Shown here piece by piece: positions 51,054-60,049 of a DNA stretch of 60,162 nucleotides. Made by a program: the position numbers and the translations under genes. Under the pieces are notes generated by a model. The model saw nothing but the letters and a program-made list of their open reading frames with translations, ran no database searches and had not been told where the DNA came from. This stretch comes from JBDSKH01 sp050245915 (GTDB taxonomy: Bacteria > Actinomycetota > Actinomycetes > Actinomycetales > Microbacteriaceae), in contig JBFWWZ010000013.1 of assembly GCA_050245915.1 (NCBI GenBank), positions 1 to 60,162 on the forward strand, read 5' to 3'. How positions within the stretch are numbered: position 1 is the stretch's first letter; every line of letters begins with the position of its first letter.

Positions 51054-51686
51054 GTGACTTCCACGACGATCTCCCCTTCGCAGGCATCGGTGATCAACAG
51101 GCCGAACGTCACGCAGGTGGGTGTCATCGTCTGGCTGGGCAGCGAGGTCATGTTCTTCGCCGGCCTGTTCGCGATCTACTTCACGCTGCGGTCGACGTCG
51201 CCCGAACTCTGGGCCATGCAGACCGAGAAGCTCAACGTCCCCTACGCGCTGACGAACACGATCATCCTGGTGCTGTCGTCGTTCACCTGCCAGTTCGGGG
51301 TCTTCGCCGCCGAGCGCCTGCAGGCCCGGCGCACGGGCGGCCTGTTCAACCTGCGCCGCTGGGGCGTCGTCGAATGGATGTACCTGACCTTCGCCATGGG
51401 CGCCGTGTTCGTCGTCGGGCAGGTCTTCGAGTACGGGCAGCTGGTGAGCGAGCACGTCGCCTTCACGGGTGACTCCTACGGCTCGGCCTTCTACCTGACC
51501 ACCGGTTTCCACGCCCTGCACGTGACCGGCGGCCTCATCGCGTTCCTCCTGCTGCTCGGGCGGGTGTTCGCGGTCAAGCGCTTCACGCACCGGGAGGCGG
51601 TCGCCGCGATCTCGGTGTCGTACTACTGGCACTTCGTCGACGTCGTCTGGATCGGCCTGTTCGCCGTCATCTACCTCCTGAAATGA
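51054..51686 (+). CDS. ctaE: Cytochrome c oxidase subunit III
   Basis: 210 aa, five helices, including VGVIVWLGSEVMFFAGLFAI and the conserved SYYWHFVDVVWIGLFAVIYL tail with the histidine typical of subunit III. Part of the aa3 oxidase. GTG start chosen; ATGA overlap joins it to qcrC. Confidence 0.95.
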   Translation: MTSTTISPSQASVINRPNVTQVGVIVWLGSEVMFFAGLFAIYFTLRSTSPELWAMQTEKLNVPYALTNTIILVLSSFTCQFGVFAAERLQARRTGGLFNLRRWGVVEWMYLTFAMGAVFVVGQVFEYGQLVSEHVAFTGDSYGSAFYLTTGFHALHVTGGLIAFLLLLGRVFAVKRFTHREAVAAISVSYYWHFVDVVWIGLFAVIYLLK

Positions 51687-52498
51687 GCACCGACTCCGCC
51701 ATGACCAACTCCAGGCGCAAGACCCGTACCGGACGTCGTTCGCCCGTCGTCTCGGCGATGCTGCTGCTCGTCGGACTGCTCGCCACCGGCGGCAGCTACG
51801 CGCTGTTCACGGCCAGCGCGTCTGCCGAGACCACCGCCAGCGTCGACGCGCTCGTCGACGAGGGGCAGCGGCTCTTCCAGGCCAACTGCGCGAGCTGCCA
51901 CGGCCTCGCGGCCCAGGGCACCGATGCGGGCCCGAACCTTCACGGCGTGGGCGCCGCAAGCGTCGACTTCCAGGTGGGGACGGGTCGCATGCCGGCCGCC
52001 GCCACCGGGCCGCAGGTCGAGAAGAAGCCCGTCCAGTTCACCGACGAGCAGATCGCGGCTCTCGCGGCGTACGTCGCGTCGCTGGCACCCGGCCCCGGCA
52101 TCCCGGACGACCGGTACCTGACCGGCGAGGGCGACACCTCGAACGGCGCCGAGCTGTTCCGCGTGAACTGCGCGATGTGCCACAACGTGGCCGGCGCGGG
52201 CGGCGCCCTCACCGAGGGCAAGTTCGCACCCGCGCTCGGCGGCGTCTCGGCCGCGCACATCTACGAGGCCATGGTCACCGGCCCGCAGAACATGCCGGTC
52301 TTCAACGACCTGAACATCACCCCCGAAGACAAGGCCGACATCATCGCGTACCTGCAGTTCATCGATGACGACGCGAACTCGCTCAGCCTCGTCGACCTCG
52401 GCAGCCTCGGCCCGGTGTCGGAGGGTCTGTTCGTGTGGATCTTCGCCCTCGGCTCGATCGTCGCCATCACCGTGTGGCTGACCGCCAAGTCGAACTAG
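51683..52498 (+). CDS. qcrC: Diheme cytochrome c subunit of the bcc complex
   Basis: 271 aa. One N-terminal helix (VVSAMLLLVGLLATGGSYAL), then two cytochrome c domains each with a CxxCH site: NCASCH and NCAMCH, distal methionines later in each domain, and a C-terminal membrane anchor (LFVWIFALGSIVAITVWLT). This is the covalently tethered diheme c that hands electrons straight to aa3 oxidase in actinobacteria. Confidence 0.95.
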   Translation: MSTDSAMTNSRRKTRTGRRSPVVSAMLLLVGLLATGGSYALFTASASAETTASVDALVDEGQRLFQANCASCHGLAAQGTDAGPNLHGVGAASVDFQVGTGRMPAAATGPQVEKKPVQFTDEQIAALAAYVASLAPGPGIPDDRYLTGEGDTSNGAELFRVNCAMCHNVAGAGGALTEGKFAPALGGVSAAHIYEAMVTGPQNMPVFNDLNITPEDKADIIAYLQFIDDDANSLSLVDLGSLGPVSEGLFVWIFALGSIVAITVWLTAKSN

Positions 52499-52523
52499 CA
52501 GCTAGGTAAAGGGAAGAACAGCA

Positions 52524-53570
52524 ATGGCAGACAAGGCCGACGCGGTCGTCACCCGCGAGGCTCCGACCCCGTCCACCGGCACCGCCGTCGTCACCTCGGA
52601 CAAGGTCGAGAACCCCGGATTCCCGCCGTACCGCCCGCGCGTCTCCGACCTCGACCCGGTCAAGGAGCGCCAGAACGAGCGGCGCGTCGCCTGGATGTTC
52701 TTCGCGTCGATCATCGGCAGCGTGCTCGCCGTGGTCGCCTACATCGTGTTCCCGATCGTCCCGGGCGACCTGACCTCGGTGCGGCTGAACAACCTGTTCC
52801 TCGGCCTCGGCATCACGCTCGGCCTGTTCGGCGTCGGATTCGGCGCCGTGCACTGGTCGAAGTCGCTCATGGACGGCCACGACATGGTCGAGATGCGTCA
52901 CCCGACGCGCGGCAGCGAAGAGACCCGCGAGAAGGCCGTCGAGGTCTTCCACCTGGGCAACAAGGAGTCCGGCTTCACCCGCCGCAAGCTGATCCGCAAC
53001 TCGCTGATCGGCGCCCTCGTGGTCACGCCGCTCCCCGCCGTTGTGCTGTTCCGTGACCTGGCTCCCGCCGGCGACCCGGTGGAGCGCCTGAAGCACACCA
53101 TGTGGGACAAGGGCGTGCGCCTCACTCGCGACCCGGACGGCACCCCGATCAACATCGCGGATGTCACCCTCGGCTCAGTCTTCCACGTCATCCCCGAGGG
53201 GCTCAACGAGGCGGAGGGCCGCCTGGAGGAGAAGGCGAAGGCGGCTGTCCTCCTCATGCGCCTCAAAGAGAGCGACCTCCACATCTCCCCCGGACGCGAG
53301 GACTGGAGCTACCAGGGCATCGTCGCGTACTCCAAGATCTGCACGCACGTCGGCTGCCCCGTCGCGCTCTACGAGCAGCAGACACACCACCTGCTGTGCC
53401 CCTGCCATCAGTCGCAGTTCGACATCACGCGTGAGGCCGAGGTCATCTTCGGCCCGGCCAAGCGCCCCCTGCCGCAGCTGCCCATCACCGTCGACGACGA
53501 AGGCTACCTGGTCGCCCGCAGCGACTTCACCGAACCCGTCGGCCCGAGCTTCTGGGAGCGTTCGCTGTGA
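52524..53570 (+). CDS. qcrA: Rieske iron-sulfur subunit of the bcc complex
   Basis: 348 aa, three helices (MFFASIIGSVLAVVAYIVFP, FLGLGITLGLFGVGFGAVHW, one more near residue 165) and the Rieske cluster motifs CTHVGCPVALYEQQTHHLLC and CPCHQSQFD. The longer N terminus with three helices is the actinobacterial form. A GGGAAG ribosome site precedes the ATG; the stop overlaps the qcrB GTG. Confidence 0.94.
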   Translation: MADKADAVVTREAPTPSTGTAVVTSDKVENPGFPPYRPRVSDLDPVKERQNERRVAWMFFASIIGSVLAVVAYIVFPIVPGDLTSVRLNNLFLGLGITLGLFGVGFGAVHWSKSLMDGHDMVEMRHPTRGSEETREKAVEVFHLGNKESGFTRRKLIRNSLIGALVVTPLPAVVLFRDLAPAGDPVERLKHTMWDKGVRLTRDPDGTPINIADVTLGSVFHVIPEGLNEAEGRLEEKAKAAVLLMRLKESDLHISPGREDWSYQGIVAYSKICTHVGCPVALYEQQTHHLLCPCHQSQFDITREAEVIFGPAKRPLPQLPITVDDEGYLVARSDFTEPVGPSFWERSL

Positions 53571-55228
53571 CCGTCGACACCAAGGCACCGACCACGTCGG
53601 CCGGGCCCCGCATCTCGACGGAGGACGAGCAGACGGTTCCGCCGAACGCGGGCATGCGGTTCACCAACTGGGCCGCGAACTACGTCGACGAGCGCACCAG
53701 CCTGTCCGGCCTCGTGCGTGAGCTCGGACGCAAGATCTTCCCCGACCACTGGTCGTTCATGCTCGGCGAGGTCGCGCTCTACAGCTTCGTCGTCATCCTG
53801 CTCTCGGGCACCTTCCTGACGTTGTTCTTCCAGGCGTCGATGGCCGAGGTGCACTACGACGGCTCCTACGGTCCGCTGAAGGGCCTGGAGATGTCGGCCG
53901 CCTACGCGTCCACGCTCGACATCACGTTCGACATCCGCGGCGGGCTGCTCATGCGCCAGATCCACCACTGGGCGGCGCTGCTGTTCGTGGCCTCGATCGG
54001 CCTGCACATGCTGCGCGTGTTCTTCACGGGTGCCTTCCGCAAGCCGCGTGAGCTGAACTGGCTGATCGGCTTCGTGATGTTCATCCTGGCGATGGCCGAA
54101 GGCTTCACCGGGTACTCGCTGCCCGATGACCTGCTCTCGGGCAACGGCCTCCGCATCATCGACGGCATGGTCAAGGGCATCCCGATCATCGGCACCTGGA
54201 CGTCGAACCTGCTGTTCGGCGGGGAGTTCCCGGGCACGCAGGTCGTCGGCATGTTCTACAGCATCCACATCCTGCTGCTCCCGGCCATCCTCGCCGCGGC
54301 GATCGGCGTGCACCTCGTGCTGCTCGTCGTGAACAAGCACACCCAGTTCGCCGGACCCGGCCGCACCAACGACAACGTCGTGGGCGTGCCGATCATGCCG
54401 GTGTTCGCGGCCAAGGCCGGCGGGTTCTTCTTCATCATCTTCGGCGTGATCGCCCTCACCGCCTCGCTGGTGGCGATCAACCCGATCTGGGCGTACGGAC
54501 CCTACGACCCCTCCCCCGTGTCCGCCGGAACCCAGCCCGACTGGTACATCGGATTCGCGGACGGCGCCCTGCGCCTCGTCCCGCCGGGCTGGGAGCTCGA
54601 GATCTTCGGGTTCACACTGTCGCTGAACATCCTGGTGCCGCTCGCCGTGCTGCCGGTGTTCCTGCTGCTCGTCGCGATCTACCCCTTCGTCGAGGGCTGG
54701 ATCACCGGTGACCAGCGCGAGCACCACATGACTCAGCGTCCGCGCAACGCCCCCCGCCGCACCGCGATCGGTGCCGCCGGCGTCACGTTCTACGCCGTCC
54801 TCTGGTCGGCCGCGAGCTCGGACCTCATCGCCACGCACTTCAAGCTGTCGATCGAGGGCGTTACCCACGCCATCCAGGCGCTGCTCTTCATCGGACCGGT
54901 TGTCGCCTACATCGTCGCCCACCGCATCTGCATCGGACTGCAGAAGAAGGATCGCGAGATCGCGCTGCACGGCTTCGAGTCCGCTCGCATCGTGCGTCTG
55001 CCGGGCGGTGAGTACATCGAGGTCCACGAGCAGCTCTCCGACTACGAGCGCTGGACGCTGGTCGACTTCGACGACTACAAGCCCCTGATGCTCCGCCCGA
55101 ACAAGAAGGGCCGCATCCCCGTCACGCAGCGCGTGCGCTCGGTGCTGTCCAACTGGTTCTTCGAAGACCGGATCGCTCCGGTCACGAAGACGGAGATCGA
55201 GGCAGCGCGCCACGGCGGGCACCACTAG
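53567..55228 (+). CDS. qcrB: Cytochrome b subunit of the bcc complex
   Basis: 553 aa. Eight or so helices with the heme histidines in LLMRQIHHWAALLFVASIGL HMLRVFFTG and ILLLPAILAAAIGVHLVLL, the quinol-site GMVKGIPIIGT region, and an actinobacterial C-terminal extension of ~130 residues (EYIEVHEQLSDYERWTLVDF). It oxidises menaquinol. Its last base is the first base of the repeat array that follows. Confidence 0.95.
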   Translation: MTVDTKAPTTSAGPRISTEDEQTVPPNAGMRFTNWAANYVDERTSLSGLVRELGRKIFPDHWSFMLGEVALYSFVVILLSGTFLTLFFQASMAEVHYDGSYGPLKGLEMSAAYASTLDITFDIRGGLLMRQIHHWAALLFVASIGLHMLRVFFTGAFRKPRELNWLIGFVMFILAMAEGFTGYSLPDDLLSGNGLRIIDGMVKGIPIIGTWTSNLLFGGEFPGTQVVGMFYSIHILLLPAILAAAIGVHLVLLVVNKHTQFAGPGRTNDNVVGVPIMPVFAAKAGGFFFIIFGVIALTASLVAINPIWAYGPYDPSPVSAGTQPDWYIGFADGALRLVPPGWELEIFGFTLSLNILVPLAVLPVFLLLVAIYPFVEGWITGDQREHHMTQRPRNAPRRTAIGAAGVTFYAVLWSAASSDLIATHFKLSIEGVTHAIQALLFIGPVVAYIVAHRICIGLQKKDREIALHGFESARIVRLPGGEYIEVHEQLSDYERWTLVDFDDYKPLMLRPNKKGRIPVTQRVRSVLSNWFFEDRIAPVTKTEIEAARHGGHH

Positions 55229-55296
55229 GTCTCGACAGGCTCGACCACCGGGTCTCGACAGGCTCGACCACCGGGTCTCGACAGGCTCGCTCGCGG
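55228..55296 (+). repeat. tandem array of a 23-bp repeat (CGACAGGCTCGA family)
   Basis: Units start at 55228, 55251 and 55274. Copies 1 and 2 are identical (GGTCTCGACAGGCTCGACCA then CCG); copy 3 keeps the first 16 bases and then turns into CTCGCGG. The array fills the convergent gap between qcrB and the hydrolase gene. The same unit occurs inside dnaE2. Confidence 0.93.
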
Positions 55297-55303
55297 GCGC
55301 TCC

Positions 55304-56071
55304 TCAACCAGCAGAATCGACCGCGAAGTCGAAGGCGGCGTCCGCCACCTCCTCCCAGCCGTCCTGGTTGCAGAGGAAATGGGAGCGCCCGGCGAACTCG
55401 CGCACCTCGACCAGCAGTTCGTAGCGGCGCGCGTTCCGGCGGATCATCGCCGCCGGCGTCAGGTGGTCGCTGTCCCCCGCCATGAGCATCAGCGGCGCAT
55501 GATCCTGGGAGAAGTCGACGCGCGCCTGCGTCGTGAGGGTGCTACGGGGCACGTTGCGGCTCTCCGGCACGACATAGAGCTCGTAGGCCGCGTCGCTCTC
55601 GTCACGGGTCATCGTGTTGCAGAAGGTGTAGTGGAACCGCTCCCTGGTCATGATGATGGGCCGGTCACCGGCGAACGGGTCGAGATGCGGCCAGTTCGCC
55701 TTCAGGAAGTCCGGGGCGGCAGACAGCACACCAAGCGGCGGTGCGGGGCTGATCGCGACTCCAGCGCGCCCGTAGCCGTCGCTGAGCAGCTTCTGCACGG
55801 CGAGCCCGCCGACCGAATGACCGATCAGGATGGGGCGCTCGGGCAGGTCGTCGATGTGCGCCTTCAGCGACGCCACCACCGCGCCGAACGTGAGCCGGCC
55901 CAGCCGTGGATCGATGCTCTCACGCCGCTCGGCCGGCTCCCCCTGGTGGTAGGGCCACGACACCGCGGTCGCGGTGAGGCCGCGCTGAGCTGCGCGTGCG
56001 ATCCAGGGCTTCCAGCTGTGCGCGTTCATGTACATCCCGTGCACGAACAGGATCGGCGGGACGTGGCTCAT
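55304..56071 (-). CDS. alpha/beta-fold hydrolase
   Basis: 255 aa, cytoplasmic. PPILFVHGMYMNAHSWKPWI, nucleophile elbow LIGHSVGGLAVQKLL, acid in MAGDSDHLTPAAM and histidine in GRSHFLCNQDGW. It is a complete triad, lipase/esterase type, substrate unknown. ATG at 56071 chosen because MSHVPPILFVHG is the natural start. It sits between the two halves of the respiratory locus. Confidence 0.87.
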   Translation of the reverse strand: MSHVPPILFVHGMYMNAHSWKPWIARAAQRGLTATAVSWPYHQGEPAERRESIDPRLGRLTFGAVVASLKAHIDDLPERPILIGHSVGGLAVQKLLSDGYGRAGVAISPAPPLGVLSAAPDFLKANWPHLDPFAGDRPIIMTRERFHYTFCNTMTRDESDAAYELYVVPESRNVPRSTLTTQARVDFSQDHAPLMLMAGDSDHLTPAAMIRRNARRYELLVEVREFAGRSHFLCNQDGWEEVADAAFDFAVDSAG

Positions 56072-56081
56072 GGGAGGAAGC

Positions 56082-56510
56082 CTAGAAGAACCGCCGCATG
56101 TATTCCGCGCTCTCGTGGAAGCCGAGCCGGTCGTAGAAGCCTCCGGCACGCCGGCTGGCGACGGTGAGCTGGGTGACGCCGCGGCGCTCGCACTCCGCCT
56201 CGACGGCGCGAACCAGCTTCGTGCCGTAGTCGTGGCCGCGCGCATCGGCGTCCACGACGATCTCCTGCAGCTGCGCTGACGGTCCGTTCGTTGCCAGGAG
56301 GGGGACGATCGTGGTCAGCGCGTAGCCCTGGAGGGAGCCGTCATCGTCCACCACGAGCAGGTGCACGCTGGGGTGCCGGCCCGCGAGGTACTCGGCGATC
56401 GTGGTGTCGAAGGCCGAACGCACCGGCGGCAGGGCATGCCCGAGTTGGGCGACGAGGGCGTACAGGCCCTCCTGGTCGCCGTCGCGAACCTCGCGGATGA
56501 TGGCGGCCAT
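56082..56510 (-). CDS. GNAT family N-acetyltransferase
   Basis: 142 aa. Motif A (QEIVVDADARGHDYGTKLVR) and motif B (QLTVASRRAGGFYDRLGF) of the GNAT fold are clear. Substrate unknown. ATG at 56510; the ctaF gene ends 17 bases upstream, so the two may be cotranscribed. Confidence 0.85.
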   Translation of the reverse strand: MAAIIREVRDGDQEGLYALVAQLGHALPPVRSAFDTTIAEYLAGRHPSVHLLVVDDDGSLQGYALTTIVPLLATNGPSAQLQEIVVDADARGHDYGTKLVRAVEAECERRGVTQLTVASRRAGGFYDRLGFHESAEYMRRFF

Positions 56511-56526
56511 GTCGATGTCGTCCGTC

Positions 56527-56976
56527 TCAGCGTGCGAAGTTGCCGCGGTAGTACTCGTAGTACCAGCCGATGATGGCGAGGAAGGCGATCGGGGCGCCGA
56601 TGAAGCAGATCCAGATGCCCACCGCAAAGCCCAGGAAGACGAGTGCGGCACCGAGCGCCAGCACCATCGGCCACCAGCTCCACGGGCTGAAGAACCCGAC
56701 CTCGGGGTCGCCGTCATCGATCTCGGCATCCAGCCGGTCTTCGGGCAGCTCGCCGCCCTGCGCACGCCGTGTCGCGCCGACATAGAACGCGATGAGAGCG
56801 CTCAGCACACCGGAGAGGCCGATCGCGATCGCTCCGACCCACTCGATGGGATGCTGCGGAGGCTGCGCCTCGAGCGACACGTTCCTGTACTCGACCAGGT
56901 TCCAGATGATGTAGGCCACATCGGCCAGGAGGAAGAAGACCGCGAGGATCCAGAACAGGTTCTTGTTGGTGCGCAT
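56527..56976 (-). CDS. ctaF: Cytochrome c oxidase subunit IV
   Basis: 149 aa, four helices (NLFWILAVFFLLADVAYIIW, VGAIAIGLSGVLSALIAFYV, WPMVLALGAALVFLGFAVGI, FIGAPIAFLAIIGWYYEYYR) with the actinobacterial SPWSWWPMVLALG motif. Follows ctaD after 3 bases. Confidence 0.93.
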   Translation of the reverse strand: MRTNKNLFWILAVFFLLADVAYIIWNLVEYRNVSLEAQPPQHPIEWVGAIAIGLSGVLSALIAFYVGATRRAQGGELPEDRLDAEIDDGDPEVGFFSPWSWWPMVLALGAALVFLGFAVGIWICFIGAPIAFLAIIGWYYEYYRGNFAR

Positions 56977-56979
56977 GAC

Positions 56980-58686
56980 CTACTTCACCTTCCCGTCGGC
57001 AGCGTCGAGCACCGGCCGGTCGGGGGCGTCCTTGAGCGGCCCGACCCCCACCTGCACGGTGGCTTCGGGGTGGTGCAGGTCGAACGCCGGCGACTCCGAG
57101 CGGATGCGCGGGATCGACGTGAAGTTGTGGCGCGGCGGCGGGCACGAGGTCGCCCATTCGAGCGACCGGGCGTTGCCCCAGGGGTCGTCGACCGTGACCT
57201 GCACGCCCCGTCGATGCGTGATCCAGACGTTCAGCAGGAACGGCAGCATCGACACCGCGAGGATCATCGCCCCTATCGTCGAGATCTGGTTCATCCAGGT
57301 GACGTCGTCGGTGGGCAGGTAGCTCCAGTACCGACGTGGCATGCCCACGACACCGATCCAGTGCTGGATGAGGAACGTGGTGTGGAAGCCGATGAACAGC
57401 AGCCAGAAATGCCACTTGCCGAGCGTCTCGTTCAGCATCTTGCCCGTCCACTTCGGCCACCAGAAGTAGAAGCCGCTGAACATGGCGAAGACGACGGTGC
57501 CGAAGACGACGTAGTGGAAGTGGGCGACGACGAAGTAGGTGTCGGAGACGTGGAAGTCGAGCGGAGGGCTCGCCAGAATCACGCCGGTCAGGCCGCCGAA
57601 GGTGAAGGTGATCAGGAAGCCGATCGCCCACAGCATCGGGGTCTCGAAGGTCACCGAGCCGCGCCACATCGTGCCGACCCAGTTGAAGATCTTCACACCG
57701 GTCGGGACCGCGATGAGCATGGTCAGCAGCGCGAAGAACGGCAGCAGCACCGAGCCGGTCACGTACATGTGGTGTGCCCACACCGTGACGGAGAGCGCGG
57801 CGATGGAGATGGTCGCGTAGATGAGGGTCTTGTACCCGAAGATCGGCTTGCGGCTGAAGACCGGCAGGACCTCGCTGATGATGCCGAAGAACGGCAGGGC
57901 GATGATGTAGACCTCGGGGTGCCCGAAGAACCAGAAGAGGTGCTGCCAGAGGATTGCGCCGCCGTTGGCCGGGTCGAGCAGGTGCGCACCGAAGATGCGG
58001 TCGGCCCCCAGGCCGAACAGGCCGGTCGCGAGCACCGGGAACGCCATCAGCACCAGGATCGACGTGACCATGACGTTCCAGGTGAAGATCGGCATCCGGA
58101 ACATCGTCATGCCGGGCGCGCGCATCGTGATGATCGTGGTGATGAAGTTCACGGCGCCGAGGATCGTGCCGAAACCGGCGAGGGCGAGGCCGAACACCCA
58201 CAGGTTGCCGCCGACGCCGGGCGTGAACGTCGTGTTCGACAGCGGCGCGTACGCGAACCAGCCGAACGATGCCGCACCCTGCGGGGTGAAGAAGCCGGCC
58301 ACGCTGATGATGCCGCCGAACAGGTACAGCCAGTAGGCGAACGCGTTCAGCCGCGGGAACGCGACATCGGGGGCGCCGATCTGCAGCGGCATGGCCGTGT
58401 TGGCGAAGCCGGCGAACAGCGGGGTCGCGAACAGCAGCAGCATGATCGTGCCGTGCATGGTGAACAGCTGGTTGTACGCCTCACCGGTCGGGACCAGCTT
58501 GAGGCCGGGCTCGAACAGCTGGGCGCGGATGATCAGCGCCATCACGCCGCCGATCAGGAAGAACACGAACGAGCTGATCAGGTAGAGGTAGCCGATCGTC
58601 TTGTGGTCGGTGGTCGTGACCCACTTGACGAAGACGTTGCCCTTGCGCTCGACCCGAGGGGTACCGAACGTCGTCGCGGTGCTCAT
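56980..58686 (-). CDS. ctaD: Cytochrome c oxidase subunit I
   Basis: 568 aa, twelve helices. Heme and copper ligands visible: FTMHGTIMLLLFATPLFAGF (heme a His), WFFGHPEVYIIALPFFGIIS (Cu-B His/Tyr), VWAHHMYVTG (two Cu-B His), VVAHFHYVVFGTVVFAMFSG (heme a3 and a His). Reduces oxygen and pumps protons. ATG 58686 overlaps the ctaC stop. Confidence 0.96.
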   Translation of the reverse strand: MSTATTFGTPRVERKGNVFVKWVTTTDHKTIGYLYLISSFVFFLIGGVMALIIRAQLFEPGLKLVPTGEAYNQLFTMHGTIMLLLFATPLFAGFANTAMPLQIGAPDVAFPRLNAFAYWLYLFGGIISVAGFFTPQGAASFGWFAYAPLSNTTFTPGVGGNLWVFGLALAGFGTILGAVNFITTIITMRAPGMTMFRMPIFTWNVMVTSILVLMAFPVLATGLFGLGADRIFGAHLLDPANGGAILWQHLFWFFGHPEVYIIALPFFGIISEVLPVFSRKPIFGYKTLIYATISIAALSVTVWAHHMYVTGSVLLPFFALLTMLIAVPTGVKIFNWVGTMWRGSVTFETPMLWAIGFLITFTFGGLTGVILASPPLDFHVSDTYFVVAHFHYVVFGTVVFAMFSGFYFWWPKWTGKMLNETLGKWHFWLLFIGFHTTFLIQHWIGVVGMPRRYWSYLPTDDVTWMNQISTIGAMILAVSMLPFLLNVWITHRRGVQVTVDDPWGNARSLEWATSCPPPRHNFTSIPRIRSESPAFDLHHPEATVQVGVGPLKDAPDRPVLDAADGKVK

Positions 58687-59576
58687 TTCGATCCTTCTTC
58701 GGCCGGGTCGCTGTCGATGGTGCTCGTACCGTTGCCCGGCAGGTTGGTGTTGACGTTGTACTCCGGCCCGAGCTGACCCTCGTAACCCTGATCCCGCAGC
58801 TCTTGCATGTGCTGTTCGTACTCGGCCTCGGAGACCACCTTGACCGTGAACAGCATCAGCGAGTGGTACTCGCCGCAGAGCTCGGCGCACTTGCCGTGGT
58901 AGGTGCCCTCTTTGAGCGGGATGAAGTACAGGTAGTTCGACTTCGCCGGGATCATGTCTTTCTTGTAGAGGAAGTCCAAAATCCAGAACGAGTGGATGAC
59001 GTCGCGCGATTCGACGTTGATCTCGACGCGCTTGTTGACGGGCAGGTAGAGCACCGGCAGCTCGTCTTCTTCGATGATGCCGGGCTGTTCGTCGATGAGC
59101 TGCGCCTGGATGCCGGGCGAGTACACGTTCTCGTCGACGTAGTTGAAGTCCCATGCCCAGCGCTTGCCGAAGACCTGGATGTGGACCTCGGGATCGTTGT
59201 TCGCCTCGATCTCCGACTGGTCGCGAGCGGTGAAGGCGAAGAAGCCGAGAACCAGGATCAGCGGCACGACCGTGTAGAAGATCTCGATCGGCAGGTTGTA
59301 GCGAAGCTGCACGGGGAGGCCGGTCTGACCCTTGCGGCGGCGGTACGCGACGGCGGCCCAGATGATGAGGCCCCAGGTCACCACGCCGACGGCGAGGAGG
59401 ACGATCCAGGACGTGGTCCACAGGCCGATGATGCGACCGGTGTGGTCGGTGGTCTCGGGGTCACCGGGGAGGAAGCCCTGCAGTTGCTGCTGGGTGCACC
59501 CGGCGAGGACGAACGAGACCGCCAGCCCGATCGGGACGAGGGCCCACCTGGCCAGCCGGGGATGCTTGCGACGCAC
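58683..59576 (-). CDS. ctaC: Cytochrome c oxidase subunit II
   Basis: 297 aa. Lipoprotein-type signal (GLAVSFVLAGC, Cys27), two helices, and the CuA domain with IHSFWILDF and CAELCGEYHSLM (two Cys, two His, Met). Receives electrons from QcrC. GTG start with a GAGAGGC ribosome site. First gene of the ctaC-ctaD-ctaF operon. Confidence 0.95.
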   Translation of the reverse strand: MRRKHPRLARWALVPIGLAVSFVLAGCTQQQLQGFLPGDPETTDHTGRIIGLWTTSWIVLLAVGVVTWGLIIWAAVAYRRRKGQTGLPVQLRYNLPIEIFYTVVPLILVLGFFAFTARDQSEIEANNDPEVHIQVFGKRWAWDFNYVDENVYSPGIQAQLIDEQPGIIEEDELPVLYLPVNKRVEINVESRDVIHSFWILDFLYKKDMIPAKSNYLYFIPLKEGTYHGKCAELCGEYHSLMLFTVKVVSEAEYEQHMQELRDQGYEGQLGPEYNVNTNLPGNGTSTIDSDPAEEGSK

Positions 59577-59615
59577 GAAAAGCCTCTCGGAGAAACGGAG
59601 CTGGTTCGTTCCGAG

Positions 59616-59621
59616 TCTATA
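59616..59621 (-). promoter_or_regulatory. -10 element before ctaC
   Basis: Minus-strand TATAGA, with a leader of about 35 nt to the GTG. No convincing -35. Placed between the erpA terminator and ctaC. Confidence 0.4.
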
Positions 59622-59630
59622 ACCACGAGA

Positions 59631-59654
59631 GGCGCCCGCCTTCCGGCGGACGCC
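59631..59654 (-). terminator. terminator hairpin after erpA
   Basis: 10-bp stem (59631-59640 with 59645-59654, one G-T pair) around a 4-base loop, about 25 bases past the erpA stop on the minus strand. Confidence 0.75.
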
Positions 59655-59679
59655 CCGTGTTGAGCCTGTTTTTCGGGAC

Positions 59680-60042
59680 TCAGTGGAAAGAGTCTCCGCA
59701 CGCGCAGGAGCCCTGCGCGTTGGGGTTGTCGATGGTGAAGCCCTGCTTCTGGATGCTGTCCTCGAAGTCGATGGACGCCCCGGCGAGGTACGGCACGCTC
59801 ATCTTGTCGACGACCACCTCGACGCCGTCGAAGTCGCGCGTGGCGTCGCCGTCGAGCAGGCGCTCGTCGAAGTACAGCTGGTAGATCAGACCGGAGCACC
59901 CGCCGGGCTGCACGGCGACCCGGAGCCGCAGATCGTCGCGGCCCTCTTGCTCGAGCAGGCTGCGCACCTTGTCGGCGGCGGTGGAGGTCAGCGCGACCTC
60001 GTGCGATGCCAGTTCTGTCGATGCCGTGGCGGTGTCTGTCAT
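59680..60042 (-). CDS. erpA: Iron-sulfur cluster insertion protein (A-type carrier)
   Basis: 120 aa. The three conserved cysteines are VQPGGCSGLIYQL and, near the C terminus, GSCACGDSFH. It carries an Fe-S cluster to target enzymes, which fits the Rieske subunit encoded nearby. ATG at 60042 has TAGAAT 7 bases upstream (leaderless); ATG at 60051 is less likely as it lies in that element. Confidence 0.93.
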   Translation of the reverse strand: MTDTATASTELASHEVALTSTAADKVRSLLEQEGRDDLRLRVAVQPGGCSGLIYQLYFDERLLDGDATRDFDGVEVVVDKMSVPYLAGASIDFEDSIQKQGFTIDNPNAQGSCACGDSFH

Positions 60043-60049
60043 GTCACCC

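Noticed and set aside
53504..55225. A 573-codon open frame opposite qcrB
   Set aside because: No recognisable motif, His/Asp/Arg-rich shadow of a clear cytochrome b gene.
56401..58776. A 791-codon open frame opposite ctaD/ctaF
   Set aside because: Shadow frame of strongly conserved oxidase genes; no start signal and no domain.
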